Shown here: piece after piece, positions 1-7,083 of the stretch | Position numbering within the stretch: position 1 is the stretch's first letter | Layout: each line of letters begins with the position of its first letter | Source of the DNA: Gammaproteobacteria bacterium | Lineage (GTDB): Bacteria; Pseudomonadota; Gammaproteobacteria; Steroidobacterales; Steroidobacteraceae | Length of the DNA stretch: 64,000 nucleotides | Assembly: GCA_025359565.1 (NCBI GenBank) | Contig: JANYFY010000017.1 | Span: forward strand, 1-64,000 | Direction: 5' to 3' | The notes under the pieces: generated by a model | Told to the model about the DNA's origin: nothing | Database searches by the model: none | Seen by the model: the letters and a program-made list of their open reading frames with translations, nothing else | Position numbers and translations under genes: made by a program

Positions 1-790
1 CAGATCGGGGAGTGGGATAGGCATCGCCTAAGCCTTGCGCCGTTGCACCGACCAGCACCCATTTATTACGTAGCGCTACCGCGGGGACATTTCCGCGTAA
101 GACGTCCACATAAGATAGGCGGTGTATATGTCCGGGCGGCCCCAAGAAAGGAATCAAAATGTGGTAGTCGCGTACCCAGGCGTTGGTGGGTGTCGCCGTG
201 GGTGGCGCCCTGGCTCCCGGCACAGTGCGAGGAGCGGCATGCCCGACTTCTAAAAGCGCGAGCGCCAAATGCGATCGATTGGCTTGGCCTAGCCCTTCGC
301 GTAAGTACACGCTACGGGCAATGCCGTCGCGATCTAATTCGAGTTGGGCGTGAGCGATTTGTGTCGCTGCCTTCGCCAGAGCGGGGATGGGTTGCGATTC
401 GCCGATTGCAGCGTGCGCGCGCGGCCAGTCTACAGTCAGTGGCAGCACGGTGGGAGGACCGCGGGAAATGGCTTGTGCGAGTAGAGCGTCGTCGCCCGAT
501 TCATTGCGATCAGATTCACTGAGTACAACGTCAAAAACAACCGCTCGAGCGCCGGCGGTTTTTAATCGATTAAATAGGGCCGCGTGAATGGCGCGACGCC
601 ACGGCCAACGTCCAATCTGCGCTATGCTGTTGTCGTCAATCGCGACAATTACAATACTGTCAGGTGCCGGACCGTAGGATAGTCCTGAATCGTAGAGCAG
701 AAGATCTTCGCGCCAAAACCAACCGAACCAGGTCGTAGCACTTACACTGATCGCCAGTAGCGCGAGTAGCCTAGTCCATTGTTTATTCAC
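1..790 (-). CDS. CHASE2-domain sensor protein (N-terminal part, cut by left edge)
   Basis: Reading the minus strand from a GTG at 790 gives an uninterrupted frame to the window edge. It begins with a hydrophobic helix (LLALLAISVSATTWFGWF), then SIVIVAIDDNSIAQIGRWPW and RAVVFDVVLSE, the classic CHASE2 pattern of an extracytoplasmic sensor, and continues to NKWVLVGATAQGLGDAYPTP. CHASE2 domains usually precede three membrane helices and a histidine kinase or cyclase; that output part lies outside the window. The GTG overlaps the stop of the upstream FecR gene (GTGA), which implies translational coupling. With the OmpR regulator at the head of the operon, a histidine kinase output is likely, but this is inference. 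Confidence 0.85.
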   Translation of the reverse strand, partial: MNKQWTRLLALLAISVSATTWFGWFWREDLLLYDSGLSYGPAPDSIVIVAIDDNSIAQIGRWPWRRAIHAALFNRLKTAGARAVVFDVVLSESDRNESGDDALLAQAISRGPPTVLPLTVDWPRAHAAIGESQPIPALAKAATQIAHAQLELDRDGIARSVYLREGLGQANRSHLALALLEVGHAAPRTVPGARAPPTATPTNAWVRDYHILIPFLGPPGHIHRLSYVDVLRGNVPAVALRNKWVLVGATAQGLGDAYPTPRS

Positions 791-2379
791 AGGAACGGAA
801 TGACGATAATGATTGGTGCTATTTTTAACCAAAGCGGAACAGGTGTGCAGAAGCGGAGCGTCGGTGAGTAAGGCGAAACGTAACCATCAGGATCGATGGC
901 TTGCACGCGCGCGAAATATACGCCGAATCCATAGTGAGGTAGCACGGCACTTGGCGAGTCAACTTCTTGTTCTAGTAATTTTTGCGTGAACATAAGATCA
1001 CGCGCGATTTGTATTTTATAATGTCGGTGCTGCGCGCCATTCCAACTCAAGGTGGCTGAATGTGTCTTAAAACTAGGTTCCGAAATGATGCCGGGAAGAG
1101 ATTTTTGCTGATACTGTTCGGTGCTCCCCCACGCGCCGCGCTTACCCAGGGAGTCAATTGATGCAACTCGCCAGTAATAAGTAGCCGGCTTTATATATTC
1201 AAGTTGAATTTGATTGCTGGTTAAGTCGCTATGGTCAATGGGTATATTGGTAAATTGTGGATCGCGAGCAAGTTGGAAATGATAAAAAGATGCGCCGTTT
1301 ACTGGCATCCAATGAAAAGATGCATGTTCCCCGCTTAAAAATTCGCCACCGTGCGGCTCCACGATCACCGGTGCGGCAAGGAGTAGGTGGCGGTCAAACT
1401 CGCGCACGGAATTCAGGCCTTCTAGTCCCTGTGTGTCTATGGATCGCACGCGCATCCAGTAGTGACCGTCCGATAATTTCTCGAACACAATACTATTAGT
1501 GACGACGACATTTTCCGCAACCATGGCATGAAACTCGGCGTCGCTGGCGATTTGAGCGCGGTAGCGTGCGGCACCGGAGACGGGCGGAAAGACGATGCGC
1601 ACAGCATCGGTAATTATGCTTGGGACCGCAGACAAATCCGGCGCCGGTAGCAGTTGTATTGCGGGCCCCGGGCCAGCATGGTCACTGAGCGTACCGTATC
1701 CTTTCGCGACGACGATAGACACCGCGCCACCTGAGACGGCAACCGCACCGCCGAGTACCTCGGTTCGATCTTCGGCCCCGTTAGGACTGACTGCTCGCCT
1801 GAATTCTGTGCCCCGGACCGCGCTAATCGCCACTGGCGTGCGAATCTGGAAACGTCCCGCATCGCCTTGGGGTTTAACTTGCACGTCCAGACTTCCAGAG
1901 TCTAGTTTGAGTTCTATGTCGCGTACGCCCGTGGCATATTTATCTAGCTTTTTTACTTCTAGCTTGCTATCTGGGTTCAGCGTAATGACTGAACCGTCAG
2001 CAAGAGTGAGCGTGATGTATCCACCCGCTGGAGTAACAACGTGCGCGCCCTGTTTTAAAGAGTCTCCCGCTTTCGGCGTAGTGGCGTCAGGAAGATTAGT
2101 AACCACTGCAGTTACTGCCGCTGATTCGCTGCTGTGCTTTAGCCAGTCGCGCGGTATTAGTATTAAAGTGCCGATCGGAACATGAGTGGGGTCACTAATG
2201 GCATTTCGCTTTTGTAATGCGGGCCAAAGTTTAGGCTCTATCAGTAACCGGTGGCTCAGGCCAATGAGCGTGTCATGTGCTTGCGCTCGATAGGCATAGT
2301 CGCTATCGGTAGCGGGTGCCGCAGCGCTCGCAAGTTCACCGAGCAGCCATAGACTTAAGCAACAAACAGACTTAATCAC
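787..2379 (-). CDS. Exported LysM-FecR domain protein
   Basis: A 530-residue protein with an N-terminal signal peptide (cleavage near LASAAA), a LysM module at about residues 28-78 (AHDTLIGLSHRLL, ending GTLILIPRDWL), and a FecR domain at about 110-230 (GGYITLTLADGSVITLNPDS, VAISAVRGTEFR). The C-terminal half holds two or three fibronectin-III-like repeats of the form 'Y.F.QIARD..F' with W-Y-R. LysM binds peptidoglycan; free FecR domains of this type are probably periplasmic sensors or scaffolds rather than anti-sigma factors. The gene overlaps the response regulator by 4 nt and the CHASE2 gene by 3 nt, so the three form one operon. Confidence 0.85.
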   Translation of the reverse strand: MIKSVCCLSLWLLGELASAAAPATDSDYAYRAQAHDTLIGLSHRLLIEPKLWPALQKRNAISDPTHVPIGTLILIPRDWLKHSSESAAVTAVVTNLPDATTPKAGDSLKQGAHVVTPAGGYITLTLADGSVITLNPDSKLEVKKLDKYATGVRDIELKLDSGSLDVQVKPQGDAGRFQIRTPVAISAVRGTEFRRAVSPNGAEDRTEVLGGAVAVSGGAVSIVVAKGYGTLSDHAGPGPAIQLLPAPDLSAVPSIITDAVRIVFPPVSGAARYRAQIASDAEFHAMVAENVVVTNSIVFEKLSDGHYWMRVRSIDTQGLEGLNSVREFDRHLLLAAPVIVEPHGGEFLSGEHASFHWMPVNGASFYHFQLARDPQFTNIPIDHSDLTSNQIQLEYIKPATYYWRVASIDSLGKRGAWGSTEQYQQKSLPGIISEPSFKTHSATLSWNGAQHRHYKIQIARDLMFTQKLLEQEVDSPSAVLPHYGFGVYFARVQAIDPDGYVSPYSPTLRFCTPVPLWLKIAPIIIVIPFL

Positions 2380-3062
2380 GCAGTGGTACTGTGTACAGTC
2401 TCGAGACGATAGCCGTAGCCATACACGGGGGTGAGACGCACACCAATTTCGGTTGATAGGCCAAGAGAGCTCCGCAATCGACTCACATGAGTGTCGACCG
2501 TGCGGGTGGTAACGTCACCGCCTTGGCCCCACACATTTTCCAAGATGTGCGAGCGCGAAAGCACCTTACCGAGATTGCGAAAGAAAAATAACGCCACTTC
2601 ATATTCGCGCCGAGTCAGATCGATAGGTGTTCCGTTGCGGGTTATAATTGACTGACTGACGTCAATTTTATAGGGCGGCAGTTCGATGGGTTTTCCGTCG
2701 GCCGGCTGCATCCTTCGTCCGAGCGCTTTTATGCGAGCTAGGAATTCGCGTTCGCGAGCTGGTTTGACCAGAAAATCGTCGGCACCGGCTGTTAGCGCCT
2801 GCACGATATCATTTTCGCTGTCGCGATGAGTCAAAAAAAGAATGGGTGTGGCGGGTAATTGCCCGCGCAGCGTTTTCACTACGTCTAAGCCGCTGAGATC
2901 GGGTAATTCCCAATCGATAATCAGTAGATCGTAGCTTTCATGAGTTAGTTTCCCGAGCAGCTGCCGACCGCGGGCGTAGTGATGCACGGTATGGGTGGGC
3001 TCTAGCAAGCGGCGCACCCCCTCCGCTTGCGCTAGGTCATCTTCAAGTAAGGCAATTCGCAT
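2376..3062 (-). CDS. OmpR/PhoB-family response regulator
   Basis: A 228-residue two-domain regulator. The receiver has the acidic pair D8/D9, phosphoacceptor D50 (LLIIDWELP), T78 (FLTHR) and K100 (FLVKP). The C-terminal winged helix contains the typical LTRREYEVALFFFRNLGKVLSR, VDTHVSRLRSSLG and VYGYGYRLE segments. It is first in the minus-strand operon with the LysM-FecR and CHASE2 genes, which probably supply the sensing and phosphodonor side. Its targets are not evident from the sequence. Confidence 0.93.
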   Translation of the reverse strand: MRIALLEDDLAQAEGVRRLLEPTHTVHHYARGRQLLGKLTHESYDLLIIDWELPDLSGLDVVKTLRGQLPATPILFLTHRDSENDIVQALTAGADDFLVKPAREREFLARIKALGRRMQPADGKPIELPPYKIDVSQSIITRNGTPIDLTRREYEVALFFFRNLGKVLSRSHILENVWGQGGDVTTRTVDTHVSRLRSSLGLSTEIGVRLTPVYGYGYRLETVHSTTA

Positions 3063-3128
3063 ACGTTAAGTCTAATTTAGCGGGGACTATTTTGTGTATG
3101 ACACTTGTTAACAATTTGATAACTTTTG

Positions 3129-3159
3129 TTGACAGTTTTCGCCGGGCCGAAACGATACT
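3129..3159 (+). promoter_or_regulatory. Possible sigma-70 promoter of the YidB-like gene
   Basis: A perfect TTGACA at 3129-3134 is followed after 19 nt by GATACT at 3154-3159, four of six matches to the -10 consensus. The spacing is longer than ideal. Its position inside the longest possible reading frame supports the internal start at 3185. Confidence 0.4.
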
Positions 3160-3184
3160 CTACGCGAATTTGGTGGAGCATGCG

Positions 3185-3514
3185 ATGAATGCGTTAGAGG
3201 GGTTATTGGGTGCGCAAGCCGGTTCGGGCGTACTGTCGGCTCTCAATCGGTTGATTGATGAGCATGGCGGCGTACAGGGCGTTGTCAGCCACTTAACCCA
3301 GCGAGGACTTGTCGAGCCAGTCAAATCCTGGGTGTCCAGGGGACCGAATCAACCTATTTCATCCGATCAAGTACTCAAGGTTTTAGGCTCGGGAACGATG
3401 CTGCATTTGGGGGTTATCGCTGGCATGTCGGTGCCCGACCTTGGGCGGGAACTTGCTACTTTTTTGCCACAGGTGATTGATAAATTAACGCCCAATGGTG
3501 AATTGTCGAATTAA
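3185..3514 (+). CDS. YidB-like protein (DUF937)
   Basis: About 109 residues from ATG 3185 (MNALEGLLGAQ). The segment LSALNRLIDEHGGVQGVVSHLTQRGL, followed by the SWVSRGPNQPISSDQVLKVLG motif, is diagnostic of the YidB/DUF937 family, small proteins of unknown function. The frame opens earlier, at 3092, but ATG 3185 has a Shine-Dalgarno GGTGGAG at 3172-3177 and a promoter-like element lies just upstream, so I prefer it. Divergent from the response regulator operon. Confidence 0.8.
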   Translation: MNALEGLLGAQAGSGVLSALNRLIDEHGGVQGVVSHLTQRGLVEPVKSWVSRGPNQPISSDQVLKVLGSGTMLHLGVIAGMSVPDLGRELATFLPQVIDKLTPNGELSN

Positions 3515-3590
3515 TTGCAGCGTCGGTGATTCTTGCGTCGGTTGGCATAATTAGGCGGGTGCTATAGCATGTGTCGCTAGGTATACCGCT

Positions 3591-4055
3591 ATGACCCGTC
3601 CTCCATTGCCACCATTTACTTTTGAAACCGCCATGCAGAAAGCCCGCATGGCCGAAGATATGTGGAATACCCGTGATGCTAGTCGTGTGCTCATGGCTTA
3701 TACGGAGGATAGCCGTTGGCGCAATCGCGCCGAGTTTTTCTACGGTCGGCCAGCCATTCTGGATTTCCTCACGCGTAAGTGGACGCGCGAATTGGAATAT
3801 CGCTTAATCAAAGAACTGTGGGCCTTTAATGAGAATCGTATTGCGGTAAGATTTGCTTATGAATGGCATGATGATAGCGGTCAATGGTTTCGGAGCTACG
3901 GCAATGAAAACTGGGAGTTTGACGCAGAAGGATTGATGTATCTTCGCATCGCCAGTATCAACGATTTACCGATCACGCCGAGTGACAGGAAGTATCACTG
4001 GCCTCTAGGGCGTCGCCCTGATGATCACCCCAATTTAAGCGCGCTTGGGCTATAA
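3591..4055 (+). CDS. NTF2-like / SnoaL-fold protein (DUF1348)
   Basis: A 154-residue protein with the DUF1348 signature: [23 protein letters not shown] at the start, [24 protein letters not shown], then [25 protein letters not shown] and [15 protein letters not shown]. The family adopts the NTF2/SnoaL cone fold. No reaction has been assigned, and no signal peptide or membrane segment is visible. It stands alone between the YidB-like gene and the CDF exporter. Confidence 0.88.
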   Translation: MTRPPLPPFTFETAMQKARMAEDMWNTRDASRVLMAYTEDSRWRNRAEFFYGRPAILDFLTRKWTRELEYRLIKELWAFNENRIAVRFAYEWHDDSGQWFRSYGNENWEFDAEGLMYLRIASINDLPITPSDRKYHWPLGRRPDDHPNLSALGL

Positions 4056-4073
4056 GCCGCTAGGTAAAAAACG

Positions 4074-4112
4074 CGTGGATAAACAGCGTGGATAAAGAGC
4101 GTGGATAAACAG
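4074..4112 (+). repeat. Three tandem 13-bp repeats over the CDF start codon
   Basis: The unit CGTGGATAAACAG occurs at 4074-4086, 4087-4099 (one base different, AAAGAG for AAACAG) and 4100-4112. Each unit offers a GTG start; because 13 is not a multiple of 3 the three GTGs are in three frames. The first two each open a short frame that ends at the TAA of the following copy; only the third (4101) leads into the transporter. Confidence 0.9.
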
Positions 4113-5099
4113 CAGCATCCAGCGGGCTCGCACGAGCACGGGCGGGATCACGATCACGATCACGATCGCGATCGCGAGCACGCTTCGCACGCAGAGGGGC
4201 GACATGCCCATTCGCATGGACATCCGCATGTGATGCCCTCGAATGGCATGAGCGCTCGCATAGGAATCGCGGTGTCGCTGAATGTCTTATTCGTGGTAGT
4301 GGAGCTCAGTTTCGGGTTTCTCTCGAATTCAGTGGCGCTCATTGCAGATGCAGGCCACAACTTAAGCGATGTTCTGGGGTTGATTGGTGCATGGGCGGCG
4401 ATGGTACTGACGCGGCGGGGGCCGGGTGGTAAGTTTACTTACGGGCTGGGACGTTCATCGGTGCTGGCGGCACTCGGTAACGCGGTTTTACTGCTGCTGG
4501 CCTGTGGTGCTATCGCTTGGGAAGCCATGAGTCGATTGGTTGCCCCTCAGTCGGTAACGGGCGCCACGATGATTGGCGTGGCAGCAGTCGGTATAGTACT
4601 CAACGGCGTCAGTGCTTGGCTTTTGCATGCCGGCAATCAGCACGACCTGAATATGCGTAGTGCCTTTTTGCACATGCTTGGCGATGCGGCTATATCAGCC
4701 GGCGTGCTGGTCTCGGGTTTTGTTATTTTATGGACCGGGGCCAGTTGGTTGGATCCGGCTGTAAGTCTGATAATAGTTGCCGTAATATTGATTAGCACGT
4801 GGCACTTGTTGCGCGAGTCGGTGCATCTGTCGTTGGATGGAGTGCCAGCAGGGGTGAATTCAACGGCGGTGCAGACCTTTCTCGCAGGTCAGCAGGGTGT
4901 AACCAATGTACATGACTTACATATCTGGGCGCTCAGTACCACGAGCGTCGCGCTAACCGCGCATCTGGTGGTGCCGGACCGCGATGCGGAGGATGCGCTG
5001 CTGAATTTGCTGACGCCTAAATTGAAGCAGCAATTTCGTATTGACCACGCTACTTTGCAGATAGAGCGGGGACATTGTGAGCAGGGATGTCACGCCTGA
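4101..5099 (+). CDS. Cation diffusion facilitator (CzcD/ZitB-like Zn exporter)
   Basis: A 332-residue proton-coupled divalent-metal exporter of the inner membrane. The N-terminal ~45 residues are rich in His and Asp (a DHDHDHDRDRE run and HAHSHGHPH), then six membrane helices follow. The two metal-site signatures are present: ADAGHNLSDVLG in helix 2 and HMLGDAAISAGVL in helix 5. The C-terminal cytoplasmic domain begins near VHLSLDGVPAGV. The GTG start at 4101 lies in the third copy of a 13-bp tandem repeat and lacks a strong ribosome binding site. Substrate is probably Zn(II), by family. Its last 10 nt overlap the convergent methyltransferase gene. Confidence 0.92.
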   Translation: MDKQQHPAGSHEHGRDHDHDHDRDREHASHAEGRHAHSHGHPHVMPSNGMSARIGIAVSLNVLFVVVELSFGFLSNSVALIADAGHNLSDVLGLIGAWAAMVLTRRGPGGKFTYGLGRSSVLAALGNAVLLLLACGAIAWEAMSRLVAPQSVTGATMIGVAAVGIVLNGVSAWLLHAGNQHDLNMRSAFLHMLGDAAISAGVLVSGFVILWTGASWLDPAVSLIIVAVILISTWHLLRESVHLSLDGVPAGVNSTAVQTFLAGQQGVTNVHDLHIWALSTTSVALTAHLVVPDRDAEDALLNLLTPKLKQQFRIDHATLQIERGHCEQGCHA

Positions 5100-6154
5100 G
5101 CTGATTTGAAAATAGGTCTAGTAAATAAGTAATGTGACACTAACCACTCACGTCCATGGTTGAAGCCCCATAGTTCCGCGCACGACATAAAGAAAACGCG
5201 CCAATAGACCCACCAGCGCTTCGCCTGGTCTACGCCGTAGGTCGCAACCAGCATAGGTTCGATCTGGCGCCGATTTCGATCCATATTTTGAAGCCAGTGT
5301 TCACTAGTTTTTTGGTAATGACTTCCGGCTACCTGCCAATGCTGAGTAATTTGTAGTGACTTTTGGAAGTACAGCAATAAATCATCACTTGGCATAATTC
5401 CGCCCGTAAAAAAATATTTTGCCATCCAGTCGGTTTCATCTCGTATCTCGAACGGATAGGCGTAGCAGCGGTGTGTAAAAATATGCACAAACAATGTACC
5501 GCCCGGTTTTAGCCAGCCAGCGATATTTTCCATCAGAGTGTCGTAGTTTCGAATGTGCTCAAACATTTCCACCGAAACCACGCGATCAAATTGGGTGCTC
5601 GTGGGAAACGTCAGTTGATTCACATCGCAAGTAATCACAGTCAGATTCTGCAAGCCGCGCGCGGCGGCGCGAGCATCAATAAAAGTCTTCTGAGTGCGTG
5701 AATTAGATACTACGGTGATTGGGGAATTCGGAAAATTCTCTGCCATCCACAAGGAGAGTGAGCCCCAGCCACAGCCTAGCTCTAAAATTCGGTCGCCATC
5801 TTTAAGCTCCGCACGTGCTGCGGTGATAGCGAGCATGTGCGCTTCGGCTTCATTTAGAGTGTCGTTAGGATTCTTGTAATAGCACGACGAGTATTTCAGA
5901 TGCGTGCCCAATACTTGCTCGAAGAATTCACACGGCAACTCGTAATGTTGCAGATTAGCATCCGCAGTATTGATGGCAATAGGACTTTCGCGCAAGAGAG
6001 TAATCAAGCGCATGAGATGCTGTTGTTGTGCCTCTGGACTGCCGCGGTCTTCTTCTTTTAGGCGATCTTTTAAGAGGCGACGAATACCCCAGCGGATAAG
6101 TTTGTCGGGTAGTAAGTTGCGTTCTAGTAAATTCATAGACATTGAAGTCTTCAT
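5090..6154 (-). CDS. CFA-synthase-family SAM methyltransferase, coclaurine N-methyltransferase-like form
   Basis: A 354-residue SAM-dependent enzyme of the Mycolic_acid_cyclopropane synthase family. The SAM motif is ILELGCGWGSLSLWMAENFP; later segments are RVVSVEMFEHIRNYDTLM, GWLKPGGTLFVHIFTHR and YFFTGGIMPSDDLLLYF. The latter block and the overall layout resemble plant coclaurine N-methyltransferases more than E. coli Cfa, whose N-terminal lipid domain differs. Bacterial members are usually annotated as cyclopropane synthases without proof; the methyl acceptor is unknown. Start codon overlaps the end of the DUF2062 gene by 4 nt, so the two are co-translated. Confidence 0.85.
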   Translation of the reverse strand: MKTSMSMNLLERNLLPDKLIRWGIRRLLKDRLKEEDRGSPEAQQQHLMRLITLLRESPIAINTADANLQHYELPCEFFEQVLGTHLKYSSCYYKNPNDTLNEAEAHMLAITAARAELKDGDRILELGCGWGSLSLWMAENFPNSPITVVSNSRTQKTFIDARAAARGLQNLTVITCDVNQLTFPTSTQFDRVVSVEMFEHIRNYDTLMENIAGWLKPGGTLFVHIFTHRCYAYPFEIRDETDWMAKYFFTGGIMPSDDLLLYFQKSLQITQHWQVAGSHYQKTSEHWLQNMDRNRRQIEPMLVATYGVDQAKRWWVYWRVFFMSCAELWGFNHGREWLVSHYLFTRPIFKSAQA

Positions 6155-6636
6155 TTGGAGACCGCTCGCGTAAAAATAGGTGTGAAGATTTTATAGAAAA
6201 TATAAATAGCGAATGGCGCTATTAGTAACCAGGCAATCCCCGCGTGCACAATAGCAGTCCATAAGAGACGTATGGCGGGTATGATTCCCTGCGCGAAAAG
6301 AGCAAGTCCGGCCTTTATCGATAGTGGTTGTGGGGGCGCGCGGGTAATCCACTCGCCTAGGCGAACGAAGGGGATGATAAGGAGCAGTTGAGTCGGTGCC
6401 ATAAAAGCCTGTACCAATTGAATGGCGGGCAAATTAAGTCGAAAAATTAACGCAATAATTGCGCACAGCGCGGTAGATATGCCAAGGATAGGTACATTTC
6501 CGACTACGATACCTATGGCCACGCAAAGTGCTAATCGCCGCGGCGTTACGCCTTGGCGCAATAGATCGAGTAATGGCCTAAGAACACGGTCGTTGAGCCA
6601 GCGAATCACTGTCACCGATTTCGCGCCGACGTTCAA
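6151..6636 (-). CDS. DUF2062 membrane protein
   Basis: About 161 residues with the DUF2062 pattern GVTPRRLALCVAIGIVVGNVPILGISTALCAIIALIFRL read in two parts, then two further hydrophobic stretches near the C-terminus. I place the start at TTG 6636, which forms a TTGA overlap with the stop of the upstream DUF1475 gene; a GTG at 6615 is the alternative. A much longer frame from 6849 would run through the DUF1475 gene and looks like noise. Function is unknown; it sits in an operon with the CFA-like enzyme. Confidence 0.72.
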   Translation of the reverse strand: MNVGAKSVTVIRWLNDRVLRPLLDLLRQGVTPRRLALCVAIGIVVGNVPILGISTALCAIIALIFRLNLPAIQLVQAFMAPTQLLLIIPFVRLGEWITRAPPQPLSIKAGLALFAQGIIPAIRLLWTAIVHAGIAWLLIAPFAIYIFYKIFTPIFTRAVSK

Positions 6637-6977
6637 GGATTGCGCGTCGAGAGAATAGTAGCGCTGTCTTTCCCATCGGGTAACCGCATCAGCTGCAACA
6701 AGACGTACGAGGCCATCGCCATATTGCCCAGCAACATGATCGCGATGAACCATAAAATTTTCGGTAGCGTGCGCATTTCCTTGTAATACACCCACACATA
6801 GAAAGTAATAAACCCGAAATAGGCGTCTAAAAGAGTTGCCAACGTCCAATAACGATCAGCTCCGGTGGTAAGGCCGGCCCATTGATAGACGGCCTGTTGT
6901 GTGCTGGCCCAACCAGTATAAATAATCATACAAAGCAAGATGCATGAGAACAGAATTTTTAAAGCAGTCTTTGACAC
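6633..6977 (-). CDS. DUF1475 membrane protein
   Basis: About 114 residues from GTG 6977 (VSKTALKILFSCILLCMIIY), preceded by GGAGG at 6982-6986. It has three to four hydrophobic helices with the DUF1475 core YWTLATLLDAYFGFITFYVWVYYKE, split here for length: YWTLATLLDAYFGF then ITFYVWVYYKE. The frame extends upstream to 7187 but that part overlaps hrpB and is not family-like. First gene of a three-gene minus-strand operon with DUF2062 and the CFA-like methyltransferase. No biochemical role is known for the family. Confidence 0.75.
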   Translation of the reverse strand: MSKTALKILFSCILLCMIIYTGWASTQQAVYQWAGLTTGADRYWTLATLLDAYFGFITFYVWVYYKEMRTLPKILWFIAIMLLGNMAMASYVLLQLMRLPDGKDSATILSTRNP

Positions 6978-7083
6978 ACGGCCTCCATGACACGCGACCT
7001 GGCACGAACCCATTAGCAAAAAAATCGTAGATCGCATAATACCTGTGATTTCACAGCTAGGCTGGGCCATGTAGGGCATATGA

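Noticed and set aside
43-587. Plus-strand frames of 159 and 66 residues at the left end
   Set aside because: They are antisense to the CHASE2 gene, have no family features and an Arg-rich random composition.
4140-4180. GATCAC/GATCGC hexamer repeats
   Set aside because: They encode the His/Asp-rich metal-binding N-terminus of the CDF exporter; not an independent element.
6637-6849. N-terminal extension of the DUF2062 frame
   Set aside because: It lies inside the DUF1475 coding region in another frame and does not resemble DUF2062 proteins; the TTGA junction at 6636 explains the start better.
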